Assembly (NCBI GenBank): GCA_050633705.1
Contig: JBOEGZ010000008.1
Span: forward strand, 20,176-84,175
Direction of reading: 5' to 3'
DNA length: 64,000 nucleotides
Source of the DNA: JAJFHI01 sp050633705
GTDB taxonomy: Bacteria > Pseudomonadota > Alphaproteobacteria > Rhizobiales > Hyphomicrobiaceae
The notes under the pieces were generated by a model. It saw only the letters and a list, made by a program, of their open reading frames with translations. It did no database searches and had not been told where the DNA came from. The position numbers and the translations under genes were made by a program. Shown here piece after piece: positions 8,748 to 17,150 of this stretch (its first letter is position 1; every line of letters begins with the position of its first letter).

Positions 8748-9386
8748 ATGATTGAATTTGCGCAATATTTGAAGCTGTTGGTGGCACTTTTAGCGATTGT
8801 CGATGTGGTAGGAAACATTCCGTTTTTTCTGCAACGAACATCACATCTGTCAGTATCTGATCGTGTTGTGGTCGCGGTCACGGCCGGCGTCGCGACAGCC
8901 GTCATCCTTTTTCTTTTTGCAATGTTTGGTAAGAGTATTCTGCAAGCCTTCGGTATTTCCATTGCAGCGTTCAAGTTGCTTGGCGGTCTGGTTATTCTTC
9001 TCATTGCGCTACAAATGTTGGGACTAACTGCGCCAGCTGGTGGCGTCTCAGACGAGGAAAGATCAAGTGGGGCCTTGCATCCCGTGTCGATCGGAATGTT
9101 TCCGATGGCGGTTCCATCTTTTGCAGGCCCCGGTGCGATATCGGCTGTCATGGTTTATGCCCACGAAGGATTTCACTCCAACCACGACTTGATTGTAACG
9201 CTTGTCATTGCCGCCGCCGCAATGGTGGTTGTCGTTGGGCTCTCGATTGCTTCCGTGCTTGGCCAGTTTATCGGCCCTATTACCCAAACGGTCATCAACC
9301 GTTTGCTTGGGATTATTGTTGGTGCTTTGGGTGTGGAGTTTATTCTGGATGGGATCGCGACATTCTTTCCAGCCCTGGCTGCATAA
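8748..9386 (+). CDS. MarC family integral membrane protein
   Basis: A 212-residue inner-membrane protein with about six transmembrane helices, of the MarC/UPF0056 family. The family segments are an N-terminal LLALLAIVDVVGNIPFF-like helix (with Asp and Pro-Phe) and a central SIGMFPMAVPSFAGPGAISA, typical of MarC. Family members were once linked to antibiotic resistance, which was later disputed; transport substrate unknown. The ATG at 8748 follows a GGGGGA ribosome site, so the longer frame from 8712 is rejected. It appears monocistronic. Confidence 0.9.
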   Translation: MIEFAQYLKLLVALLAIVDVVGNIPFFLQRTSHLSVSDRVVVAVTAGVATAVILFLFAMFGKSILQAFGISIAAFKLLGGLVILLIALQMLGLTAPAGGVSDEERSSGALHPVSIGMFPMAVPSFAGPGAISAVMVYAHEGFHSNHDLIVTLVIAAAAMVVVVGLSIASVLGQFIGPITQTVINRLLGIIVGALGVEFILDGIATFFPALAA

Positions 9387-9509
9387 TTTGCATGCATGAG
9401 GATTTGTTAATTTGGGGATTGGTCGTTGAGGCACTATTATTTTGTCTTCATCCAGTCCGATGACTTTCCTATCGACCAGGACATTTTATGCTCGTTTGGA
9501 GGAATTGAT

Positions 9510-9998
9510 ATGACGACTGTCAAGCTCACGCGCCGTAAACTCCTTGCTGCTGGTGGAAGCATCGTGGCAACTGGGCTCACGGGCCTGCCTACAAATGCCA
9601 TCGCAGGTGGCGTTGCACCAACGCCGTCAATGCGGGGTGGGGCCAACAACTATCTTCCCGGTGCGCCTATTGTCGAACGAATTGGCGGCGGGGGATTTTG
9701 GATGTCGGGGACGGTGCGTCGTGCCGGTGATGGGGCGCCACTTGCTGGTCAGCGGATCCAGATTTGGGCTCACACGACTGAGGCCTATGAACGAGATCCA
9801 CAAAGTCACGGGGCGACGCTGACGGATTCGAATGGCAAATTCCGTCTCGAGATGCCGCAAATCATCCCGGCTTTTGGTCAAGCACATGCCCACCTGGCTT
9901 ATGACAGTGATGAATTTGAAACCGTCTTTTTGCGTCCGCTGATGGCGAGTTCAAAGGATACCAGCCTTGAGGCACATTTCGTCTTGAAGCCGGTTTGA
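9510..9998 (+). CDS. Tat-exported intradiol-dioxygenase-like protein
   Basis: A 162-residue protein. The N-terminus carries a twin-arginine signal (TRRKLLAAGG, then a hydrophobic stretch to about residue 32). The remainder resembles the C-terminal beta-sandwich of intradiol ring-cleavage dioxygenases (protocatechuate 3,4-dioxygenase type). The first metal Tyr is in TEAYERD and the two His in AHAHL, but the segment that supplies the second Tyr (PxxY before the His pair) is missing, so only three of four iron ligands are visible. GGAGGA lies about 8 nt before the ATG at 9510. It overlaps the next gene by 4 nt, suggesting a periplasmic redox partner for it. Confidence 0.75.
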   Translation: MTTVKLTRRKLLAAGGSIVATGLTGLPTNAIAGGVAPTPSMRGGANNYLPGAPIVERIGGGGFWMSGTVRRAGDGAPLAGQRIQIWAHTTEAYERDPQSHGATLTDSNGKFRLEMPQIIPAFGQAHAHLAYDSDEFETVFLRPLMASSKDTSLEAHFVLKPV

Positions 9999-10627
9999 AC
10001 GCATTGGGCGCAAGTGAGATACGTTGGGCGCGGGCCACCTTGATCTGGTGCACACTTGCGGCTGTCTTAGCTGTTCCGTTTGTCTTTGCACTATCAAGCC
10101 CTCTGCTTGCCTGGCGCGATCCATTCTATATTGCAGCCGGAATTGCAGGCGTTATCGCTCTTAGTCTCCTACTCGTCCAGCCGTTGCTAATTGGTGGATA
10201 CCTGCCGGCAATGACAGAGTATCGCCGACGCCGCGTCCATCGCTGGGTTGGGGGTGTGCTCGTTTTAGCAGTCGTGATCCATGTCGGTGGGCTTTGGATT
10301 AGCAGTCCGCCGGACGTTATTGACGCTCTTTTGTTTGCCTCACCAACACCCTTTTCGGCTTGGGGTGTAATTGCGATGTGGTCAGTTTTCGCGGTTGCGC
10401 TTTTGGCAGCCCTTCGCCGACGATTGGGACTTCGACTGCAAACATGGCGTATTTGTCATTCACTGTTGGCGATCGTGATCGTTGTTGGGACAGCCGTTCA
10501 TAGCATCCAGATAGAGGGGACAATGGAGCAGATTTCAAAGGTCGTCCTTTGTACGTTGGTACTTTTAGCGACCTTTAAAGTCCTATTCGACCTTCGGGTC
10601 TGGGCTGACCGAAGGCGTTCGCGGTGA
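9995..10627 (+). CDS. Ferric-reductase-like transmembrane protein
   Basis: A 210-residue integral membrane protein with five to six helices. Paired histidines within helices (RRRVHRWVGG, VVIHVGG, RICHSLL, GTAVHSIQ) are spaced like haem b ligands of the ferric reductase-like/YedZ domain. There is no FAD or NAD domain, so it would carry electrons to a partner. The TTG start at 9995 overlaps the TGA of the Tat-exported gene as TTGA, indicating coupled translation. A role as membrane electron donor to that periplasmic protein is an inference. Confidence 0.78.
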   Translation: MNALGASEIRWARATLIWCTLAAVLAVPFVFALSSPLLAWRDPFYIAAGIAGVIALSLLLVQPLLIGGYLPAMTEYRRRRVHRWVGGVLVLAVVIHVGGLWISSPPDVIDALLFASPTPFSAWGVIAMWSVFAVALLAALRRRLGLRLQTWRICHSLLAIVIVVGTAVHSIQIEGTMEQISKVVLCTLVLLATFKVLFDLRVWADRRRSR

Positions 10628-10733
10628 GGGTGAAACGCGGCTAATAAAATGTATTGAAAGATTTCTGAGACGGAATGTTTTTTGCAACAACACGGACGCT
10701 CCATACATAAGAAAAGACTTCAACAAAAGATTG

Positions 10734-11261
10734 TTAGGGACCCCACAACGCTGGCTTTCGCCAAGGTGTGGGAACGGACAATTCACCTTTCGCTAGCCGT
10801 TCGCCGTCGCCAAGTTCAATCGCTTGCCAAGCATCGCGCCATTCCTCTGGCAGGGGGTAAGGCGGAGCGATATTGGCTTCAGTCGTGAACCCAAAACGAC
10901 CATAGTAAGCAGGGTCGCCAAGCACAAAAACATGGGCGATGTTATCGTCTGCCAGCCGCTGCAAACCATTGCGAACGAGCGAGCTGCCAATACCCTGTTT
11001 CTGCAGCTTTGAAGCCACGGCGAGCGGGCCCAACAATGCCACTTTTGAAGGCGTTCCTTCAACGCCACAGTCGGTGAAGATCACGTGGCCGACAAGAGCC
11101 GTCCCGACGATGGCAATAATCGATGTCGTTGCTGAGGTGTCGTGCAGAAGTTCGATTACGAGGGGGAAGAGGTCTTCGGTTGGAAAGGCATCTTGATAGA
11201 GTGTTTTGAGCGCCGGTAGATTGGTCGGTTTGTTGATGCGGATTTCCAGGGCACCTGTCAT
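10734..11261 (-). CDS. GNAT family N-acetyltransferase
   Basis: A 175-residue cytosolic acetyltransferase. The acetyl-CoA-binding signature is visible as KLQKQGIGSSLVRNGL (Q-x-x-G-I-G), preceded by LLGPLAV and followed by a C-terminal VFVLGDPAYYGRFGF, typical of the YhbS-like subgroup. The ATG at 11261 has GGAGA six nt upstream; the frame stays open seven codons further to 11282. Substrate unknown. It converges with the ferric-reductase-like gene. Confidence 0.88.
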   Translation of the reverse strand: MTGALEIRINKPTNLPALKTLYQDAFPTEDLFPLVIELLHDTSATTSIIAIVGTALVGHVIFTDCGVEGTPSKVALLGPLAVASKLQKQGIGSSLVRNGLQRLADDNIAHVFVLGDPAYYGRFGFTTEANIAPPYPLPEEWRDAWQAIELGDGERLAKGELSVPTPWRKPALWGP

Positions 11262-11565
11262 TTCGTTCTCCAAGCTTTGCACCTGTCACTATGATCTTTC
11301 GTTTCGGTGTCGCAACAACACAATTCTGGGTGATTGCGCAGGGATCATCAACGTCGGAAACGTCGGGTACGCCCGGATAACAGCAGGCGACAGGCAACTG
11401 TCTCATTACGTTGGCAAAAGATACCGGAAGAGATATCCGGCTTACCACGGGAATTAAGTGCAAGTTTTGCCAGCGTTTGGTTATTGAAGTGAGAATGGTT
11501 ATCATGATTTCCAGCGAATGGTGTGAAAAGTGCTGTGAGGAATTTGAGAGCGAAAGGTCATTGTT
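11262..11565. other. Divergent intergenic region between the GNAT gene and the large secreted-protein gene
   Basis: About 300 nt with no gene. It must hold the leftward promoter of the GNAT gene and the rightward promoter of the 1058-residue protein. A short inverted repeat, CCGGA–7 nt–TCCGG, lies near 11423–11440, and the words AACGTCGG occur twice in close succession near 11350. No function assigned. Confidence 0.5.
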
Positions 11566-14500
11566 GTGGCGGTCGGGTGGAAGTCTTTCAGCGGCTGGGC
11601 GCTAGGCGTTAAGCGCGGCGGTTCTGGCGCACTGTATGTAGCGATTTTTCTCCTTCTTTCCTTCGCCACAGCGCGCGCCGCCGACGTTAGCTCTTTGATC
11701 AAACAACTTGACCGGACCGAGTGGGAAATCGTGTCCGAGGAAGTAACAAAGCGCCTCCCGAATCTGATCGGCGGCGAGGCTGAACAGGCCCTGTTCAAAA
11801 AGTTGATGCAATCCTCGCAAGAGATGGCAGGGATCGCCGAGGCCCTGCAAAGCGGTGACTACCAAGGGCTTGGAAGCCTGTCGGCGAGTATTCTGGCGCG
11901 TGACCTTGAGGCGATGGCGGCACGGCGTTTTGGTGAAGATTCGCGCCTCTTCCAATCGATCCAATTGGTCAAAGGCCATCCCAAACTTGCTAAGAAACTC
12001 ACGTTGGCCGCGTTGAATGCCGATGCAGTTCGCGCGCGCATGGCCGTGCGAGAGGCGCTTAAAGAGTATGCGGAAAAAGAGGTTGCAGCCCTTCAAGCTC
12101 AAGGCGAAAAATTCTGGAAGGACATGATACGCAGCGTTGTTCCAGGCCAAAGCGTATTTTCCAAGCTCGGTGTTGATCCGGTCGATCTTTATCTTCAAGG
12201 TATCCGCGACTGGAGCGATTTCACATCGAGAACCCGACTGCGGTTTAACAATGGCATGTTGGATTGCCTGGCCTTGCGTTATCGCAAAATTCGCGACCAA
12301 GGCGGCAGCCACTCCGACGCCCGCCTTGAAATCGAGAACTTTGATACCGGCACCGGCATTGGAAGCAATTTCGATTGCAGTGCCGAAATGCGCAAGCGGA
12401 GCGGTCAGACTGGAAGTAGAAGTCTGTCGCAACGGTTTGTCGATTTCTTTAGGTCAACAGGACGCAGTACAGCCGCACTCGGCGAGCTGGGCATGACGTC
12501 CGGCGAAGTGGTTGATCTTATCCAGACGTACGAAAACAGCGGTGGACGAACGCGCGGAGAATTTTCTGACTGGCTGCAAGACCGGCTCTTGAAAAACATC
12601 ACAGCGCGCGCTGATGGCCTGATGTCGTCGATCAACGATGTGCAGAAAAAGGCGGCCGCGAAACAAGTTTCTGAGGCAGAGCGACTTATGGCGGCAATTG
12701 AGGCTGAGATTGCCAAACTGGACCGTGACAAAGACGAAAACTCAGGCGGCGACAAAGACAAGTCAACAACCGGCCGTCGCGGTGGTGAGGCACAGACGTC
12801 GGGTCGCGCCGGTGAGGATAACCGGACAGCCGCGGGCGCGCCGACGGAGGATGACCCAGAACCCAAAAAGGACGAGCCGGAACCCAAGAAGGAGACAGCA
12901 CAATGCGACGCGCTAACGGCCCTCGTTGGTTCGGTTGATCGTCGATCGACCCAGGCCTCTCCTGTTGAAGTGGACAAGTTGGTGGCCGATCTAACGGCGC
13001 GTGTAGACGCTGCTCGGGCAGAAGACAATTGCCCCGCTGGAATATTTGCATCAGCCGATGTTGCGCGCACGCGCCTTGAAGCGATGTCAGGACTACGCGA
13101 AAGGTTTCAACAAGCGATCCGTTCGTGTGATTTTGGCGCGCTACAATCGCTGAGGTCTGAAGCACAGCGCGTCGCGCCAGGTGCGTTCGACCACGAGGTC
13201 ACCCTATTGCAGACCGCGAAAACCGGAATCGATCAATTCAAACAAGGAAAGGCCAGCTTTGACGCTGGTAACTATGCGAGCGCCAAAGCAACTCTGCAGC
13301 GCGCCTTGTCGGCTTTTGGTGAACTGCCTGCCGGCACATGCCAAACGCATGCCGGTCGCGCGCAAGATGGGCTCGATACTACCGTTAAGATCTTGGCCCA
13401 GGAGGTGATCGTCAATCGGGCCATCAACACCTGTGACGTGCCGGGCATGAAAAAGATCTTAAATACATATAAGAATCGAAAACTGCGCTTCTTCAAGGTT
13501 TCAGTCGCCCGGATCACGGCAGCGCTTCCCGATTGTGAGGAAAAGGACCGCATTATTGCCGAAGGCAAATTTTGTGAGGCAGCGCGTGGCAAATTAAATT
13601 CCGCGCGCGCAGACTTTCAGGCAAATCGATTGAAGGCGGCGCGGAAAACCTTAGTCGCCCTCAATCAAAAAATATCCAATGACAACACCAAACGTTGCTC
13701 GGACCTACCCGCCCGCGTTCAACAAGGTTTAGACAATCTCAATATCCTGAGGGCAGAGTACGACCGCCTTACAGCCGCCAAAAACAATTGTGACGTCAAG
13801 AAGCTCAACAAGCTTTTGACGCGCTATCGCAAGAAAGACCACGCCTGGTATAAGAATGCGACGGCATATGCCACGCGCGCGATTGATACATGCAACAGCA
13901 AAAGACCACCCACGCGCCAGGAAGCTATTGCAGACTGTCGTCGTCAAGCCACGGCTCAAGACAAGGTCTACGGAACGACGCGTTTCAATCAAACAAACGG
14001 CAGTTACACGTGCCATTTTTGCGCGAAAGGATTTGTTTCGACAGGCAGTGCCTGCATACCAGATGTTGCTTCTGCTGAAACCGATTGCCGTCGCCAAGTT
14101 ACCGCACAAGGTAAGGTTTACGCCAAAACGCAAATGCACAATGACGGCAGTTATAACTGTCACTGGTGTGAACCTGGACATTCATACGTGAACGGTAGCT
14201 GCTGGAGTGCCACAGCACTTGCTGACGCCCAATGCCGTCGCGATATCGCCCGCAAGGGGCGAACCTTTGCACGCGTCGAGTTTTTGCCCAACGGTCGTTA
14301 CGTTTGCCATTCATGTCCAAAGGGGCAGATTTATGCGACTGATGGTCGGTGCTGGACACAGGCGGCATTTGTCGATGCCAGGTGCCGTCATGATGTCGCT
14401 CGTATGGGAAAGGTTTTTGCCCGGGCTGTCATTCAACGAAATGGACAATACCGGTGCCTTTGGTGTGAGCGGGGGATGTATTACAGGAATGGTCAGTGCC

Positions 14501-14742
14501 ATTCACGCCAGCGCGACATTAGCCGAGGCGTCGCGGCAATAAATGGCATAATCGAGCAGATGCAACGCGGCAATACAGATACAAAAGGGCGAAAGCCGAC
14601 CCGAAGGGTGAACCCCGGTCGTGTAAGAAAGCCCGGGCGCAAGCCGAAACCTGGACGCGCTGGGCGATCGCGTCCGCCTGCCAAGTGCATAAAAAATGGT
14701 TTTGTCAATCATTCCGACCCGCGGTGCAAAAAGTATTGGTAG
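11566..14742 (+). CDS. Large secreted modular protein with helical Cys modules and four C-terminal CxxC repeats
   Basis: A 1058-residue protein I cannot name. Residues about 22–38 form a signal peptide (FLLLSFATARA|AD). Residues 40–380 are predicted helical, with a short Cys-poor region; residues about 385–445 are a low-complexity charged linker rich in Asp, Lys and Pro-Glu. Residues 445–780 hold alpha-helical TPR-like modules punctuated by single Cys pairs (for example CDVPGMKKILNTY and CDVKKLNKLLTRYRKK). Residues 790–978 are four repeats of 49–50 residues. The tail is a very basic Arg/Lys/Pro/Gly stretch ending in a Cys pair. The GTG start has GAAAGG upstream. No catalytic domain seen; an envelope or peptidoglycan-associated role is a guess. 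Confidence 0.85.
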   Translation: MAVGWKSFSGWALGVKRGGSGALYVAIFLLLSFATARAADVSSLIKQLDRTEWEIVSEEVTKRLPNLIGGEAEQALFKKLMQSSQEMAGIAEALQSGDYQGLGSLSASILARDLEAMAARRFGEDSRLFQSIQLVKGHPKLAKKLTLAALNADAVRARMAVREALKEYAEKEVAALQAQGEKFWKDMIRSVVPGQSVFSKLGVDPVDLYLQGIRDWSDFTSRTRLRFNNGMLDCLALRYRKIRDQGGSHSDARLEIENFDTGTGIGSNFDCSAEMRKRSGQTGSRSLSQRFVDFFRSTGRSTAALGELGMTSGEVVDLIQTYENSGGRTRGEFSDWLQDRLLKNITARADGLMSSINDVQKKAAAKQVSEAERLMAAIEAEIAKLDRDKDENSGGDKDKSTTGRRGGEAQTSGRAGEDNRTAAGAPTEDDPEPKKDEPEPKKETAQCDALTALVGSVDRRSTQASPVEVDKLVADLTARVDAARAEDNCPAGIFASADVARTRLEAMSGLRERFQQAIRSCDFGALQSLRSEAQRVAPGAFDHEVTLLQTAKTGIDQFKQGKASFDAGNYASAKATLQRALSAFGELPAGTCQTHAGRAQDGLDTTVKILAQEVIVNRAINTCDVPGMKKILNTYKNRKLRFFKVSVARITAALPDCEEKDRIIAEGKFCEAARGKLNSARADFQANRLKAARKTLVALNQKISNDNTKRCSDLPARVQQGLDNLNILRAEYDRLTAAKNNCDVKKLNKLLTRYRKKDHAWYKNATAYATRAIDTCNSKRPPTRQEAIADCRRQATAQDKVYGTTRFNQTNGSYTCHFCAKGFVSTGSACIPDVASAETDCRRQVTAQGKVYAKTQMHNDGSYNCHWCEPGHSYVNGSCWSATALADAQCRRDIARKGRTFARVEFLPNGRYVCHSCPKGQIYATDGRCWTQAAFVDARCRHDVARMGKVFARAVIQRNGQYRCLWCERGMYYRNGQCHSRQRDISRGVAAINGIIEQMQRGNTDTKGRKPTRRVNPGRVRKPGRKPKPGRAGRSRPPAKCIKNGFVNHSDPRCKKYW
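13933..14499 (+). repeat. Four in-frame 49–50-codon repeats encoding four-Cys modules
   Basis: Inside the large secreted protein, codons 790–978 comprise four tandem units. Each starts C-R-(R/H), continues with K-(V/T)-(Y/F) and N-G-x-Y, then C-x2-C and a final Cys about ten residues on (for example NGSYTCHFCAKGF in unit 1 and NGSYNCHWCEPGH in unit 2). Spacing is almost constant while the DNA has diverged, so these are old duplications under protein-level selection. Confidence 0.85.
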
Positions 14743-14837
14743 AGGATCAAGATTGGCAAAATGGTGGATTGTTGTGGAATGCTATTGAGTTGTGGGATGC
14801 GATTGAAACGTAAGATTCAAAATGGAGAGGAGAGTTG

Positions 14838-15335
14838 ATGGTAATGGCTCCAAAAGGCCGTGTGATGCAATCCTTCGACGCAGATGTGAGAAAAGCAAAA
14901 ATCACAATGCAATACGCATTGGTATTTGTGCTTACGACCTGTCTCGTTTTACTGGCGCAACCCGCCCGCGCGCACTGGTGTGAAACCAGCAAACAATCAA
15001 CGCCAATCGAACGCGCAATCTGCAATGACGACGGCCTTCTTAACGCCGACATTGAGCTCAATTATTTGTATTCCACACTTGGCGGTAGTCAAAACAGCGA
15101 CTTGCAGTTGACACAGCGCAGCTGGCTCAAGGCCCGCAATGGCTGCACCAACATGAATTGTCTCAGGCTGTTTTACCAGGATCGTTTGCGCGTCTTAAGA
15201 GCATTGGCCGGAGTGACCGCGAGCCCAGCAGAACCCGCACCACCAGCAGAACCCGCGCGCCCCGCTCGACGCCAAAACGACTCACAACCAAACAAAAAAG
15301 ACCAAGATGAGTTGCCCGACATACAACCGTTTTAG
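14838..15335 (+). CDS. Secreted LprI/DUF1311-like protein
   Basis: A 165-residue exported protein. The signal peptide hydrophobic core is residues about 24–40, with cleavage after ARA. The mature part has the LprI-type layout: Cys followed by TPIERAICNDDGLLNADIELN, then QRSWLKARNGC and CLRLFYQDRLRVL, and finally a Pro-Ala-Glu-rich unstructured tail. LprI of mycobacteria inhibits lysozyme, but most bacterial members are uncharacterised. A GAGGAGAG ribosome site precedes the ATG at 14838. It follows the large Cys-repeat protein in the same direction, about 95 nt apart. A second LprI-like gene is at 56074–56430. Confidence 0.72.
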   Translation: MVMAPKGRVMQSFDADVRKAKITMQYALVFVLTTCLVLLAQPARAHWCETSKQSTPIERAICNDDGLLNADIELNYLYSTLGGSQNSDLQLTQRSWLKARNGCTNMNCLRLFYQDRLRVLRALAGVTASPAEPAPPAEPARPARRQNDSQPNKKDQDELPDIQPF

Positions 15336-15440
15336 GCGGACAGGGCACTCGTTGTCGTCGGCAAAAATATTGCATCGTGTGTATCGTTTCGTGACATGTC
15401 AGACCGTGGCGACAATGCAGGCTCTGCCAACGTCGATCAA

Positions 15441-15875
15441 TCAGGTGGCGTCCTCGTCTTCTAACATGCGTGTGAATAGTCCGACCAGAAATGCGGTGCT
15501 GAGGCCGAAATTCAACAATCCCGTGACAGAAGCCATCGCGCCAAAAACGCGAAATTTGGGTCCCACTGTCACGTCGCCGTATCCCACCGTCGTATAAGTC
15601 ACAAGTGAAAAATAGATCGCGCGACCAAATTCATCGATTGCACCTAGTGCGACAAAGGAAAATGCCCAGGTCCAAACTTGAATGGTGTGGGCGAGAATGA
15701 CGACGGCGATGGAGACTGTCAAATAGACGGTGTAGCTCATCTGGTTGCTGAGATAATCCAATCTGTGACCGTGTTTTGCGATAGAGCGCACAAGTGCAAC
15801 CAACATAAAGACATGGATAAGAGAACAAAATCCAAGCAGAAGGCTCCCGAGAAGAATTTGAGCAGTCGTTGTCAT
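15441..15875 (-). CDS. Two-TM potassium channel family protein
   Basis: A 144-residue inner-membrane protein with the pore signature TTVGYGD between hydrophobic helices, identifying an ion-channel (Ion_trans_2) fold. There is no cytosolic RCK/TrkA-N domain, unlike larger regulated channels. The initiating ATG is taken at 15875 (MTTTAQILL); the frame is open to 15986 but the upstream part is not channel-like. It is transcribed divergently from the RND efflux pair, across about 125 nt. Confidence 0.87.
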   Translation of the reverse strand: MTTTAQILLGSLLLGFCSLIHVFMLVALVRSIAKHGHRLDYLSNQMSYTVYLTVSIAVVILAHTIQVWTWAFSFVALGAIDEFGRAIYFSLVTYTTVGYGDVTVGPKFRVFGAMASVTGLLNFGLSTAFLVGLFTRMLEDEDAT

Positions 15876-16001
15876 AAAGCCTTGTCTTTCACATTTCGAA
15901 TTTTGTTTGTAGAGTATCTTCAATCGTATTCGCAATTCAACGTAATGGTGTGAAAACGCTTTGCTTGTGACATTGGCGCAAGGCAATTGGAAGATTGAAA
16001 A

Positions 16002-17138
16002 ATGCTCTCTGGGTGCAAATTTTTACATGTCCGTTTGATATCTGGTTTGGGCCTACTGGGCATCATACTTGGCGCCTGTGGGCCAACGGAGCCGGAAAAG
16101 GCTGAGGAGCCTGTCCGTGGTTTAAGGACCATTTTGGTAAAGGAAACCGCCGAAACAACCGTTCGCCGCTATCCAAGTGTTTTACAACCTGGTTCAATCA
16201 CCACACTGTCTTTTGAGATCGCAGGGCGACTAACGGAAGTTGACCTTGATGTCGGCCAAAGGGTCAAGAAAGGCGACGTTTTGGCTGAAATTGATCCCAA
16301 GTCTCTAGAGTTCCAGGTGCAATCGGCTCAGGCTGCGTTAAGCGAAGCTCAGTCACGCGCGAAAAATGCGGCAGGTGATTACAAACGCAAAAAGACACTT
16401 CTGGAAAAGAAAGTTGTCACACAGGCTGTGGCAGATCAGTCAAGAACTGAAGCAGAAGCAACCGCCGCTCAGGTTGTCCAAGCCCAGCGGAGCTTGGATA
16501 CGGCGCGTGAGAACCTAACGAAAGCCAAACTTATCGCACCATTCGATGGCATTTTGAACTCTGTCGATGTGCAATCGTATGCAAACGTTTCGACAGGGTC
16601 GTCTGTTGTTACGCTTTATGCATTAGATGTCTTCGAAACAAGCTTTTCGGTTAGCTATGATGTCGTCAACAGACTTGCAGTTGGCAAAAAGGTTAAAGTT
16701 CGTCTGGCAGATAACCCTGACGTTGTTCTAGCTGGCCACGTCAGCGAACTTGGCGCGCGGGCAGATGCTGTCTCGTCGTTTCCAGTTGTCGTTAAACTCG
16801 ATCAAACCGATCCATCGATAAAAGCTGGTATGGCTGTTGAGATATCAATGGAATTTTCAGTACCTCTTGGCAAAGGTTTCAGTCTGCCGGTTTCGGTTTT
16901 GCCGTTAGATGGGGTTATAAAACCTCGCACAAAACCGTCAGACGTTTCCCACACAGAAGTCTTTATCTACGACCCTCAAACCAGCACGGTTAGTCGTAAA
17001 AAAGTTTCCATAGCTGGCGTGCGAAAAAACAAGATCATTATTGTCGATGGATTAAAGCTCGGCGACCGCGTTGCTTCGGCAGGAGTGTCATTTTTGCGTG
17101 AAGGACAAAAAGTTAAACTTCTCCCCGATGCACAATAA
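16002..17138 (+). CDS. RND efflux periplasmic adaptor (HlyD/AcrA family) lipoprotein
   Basis: A 378-residue membrane fusion protein that links an inner-membrane RND pump to an outer-membrane channel. The N-terminus is a lipoprotein signal with the lipobox Cys at residue 26 (ILGACG). The biotinyl-lipoyl half-motifs appear as LTEVDLDVGQRVKKGDVLAEID and, after a coiled-coil hairpin rich in Ala/Gln/Glu (about residues 105–165), KLIAPFDGILNSV. It ends 12 nt before the pump gene. No TolC-type gene is nearby, so an unlinked outer-membrane channel would be needed. Confidence 0.93.
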   Translation: MLSGCKFLHVRLISGLGLLGIILGACGPTEPEKAEEPVRGLRTILVKETAETTVRRYPSVLQPGSITTLSFEIAGRLTEVDLDVGQRVKKGDVLAEIDPKSLEFQVQSAQAALSEAQSRAKNAAGDYKRKKTLLEKKVVTQAVADQSRTEAEATAAQVVQAQRSLDTARENLTKAKLIAPFDGILNSVDVQSYANVSTGSSVVTLYALDVFETSFSVSYDVVNRLAVGKKVKVRLADNPDVVLAGHVSELGARADAVSSFPVVVKLDQTDPSIKAGMAVEISMEFSVPLGKGFSLPVSVLPLDGVIKPRTKPSDVSHTEVFIYDPQTSTVSRKKVSIAGVRKNKIIIVDGLKLGDRVASAGVSFLREGQKVKLLPDAQ

Positions 17139-17150
17139 CGGCGGCCAGAT

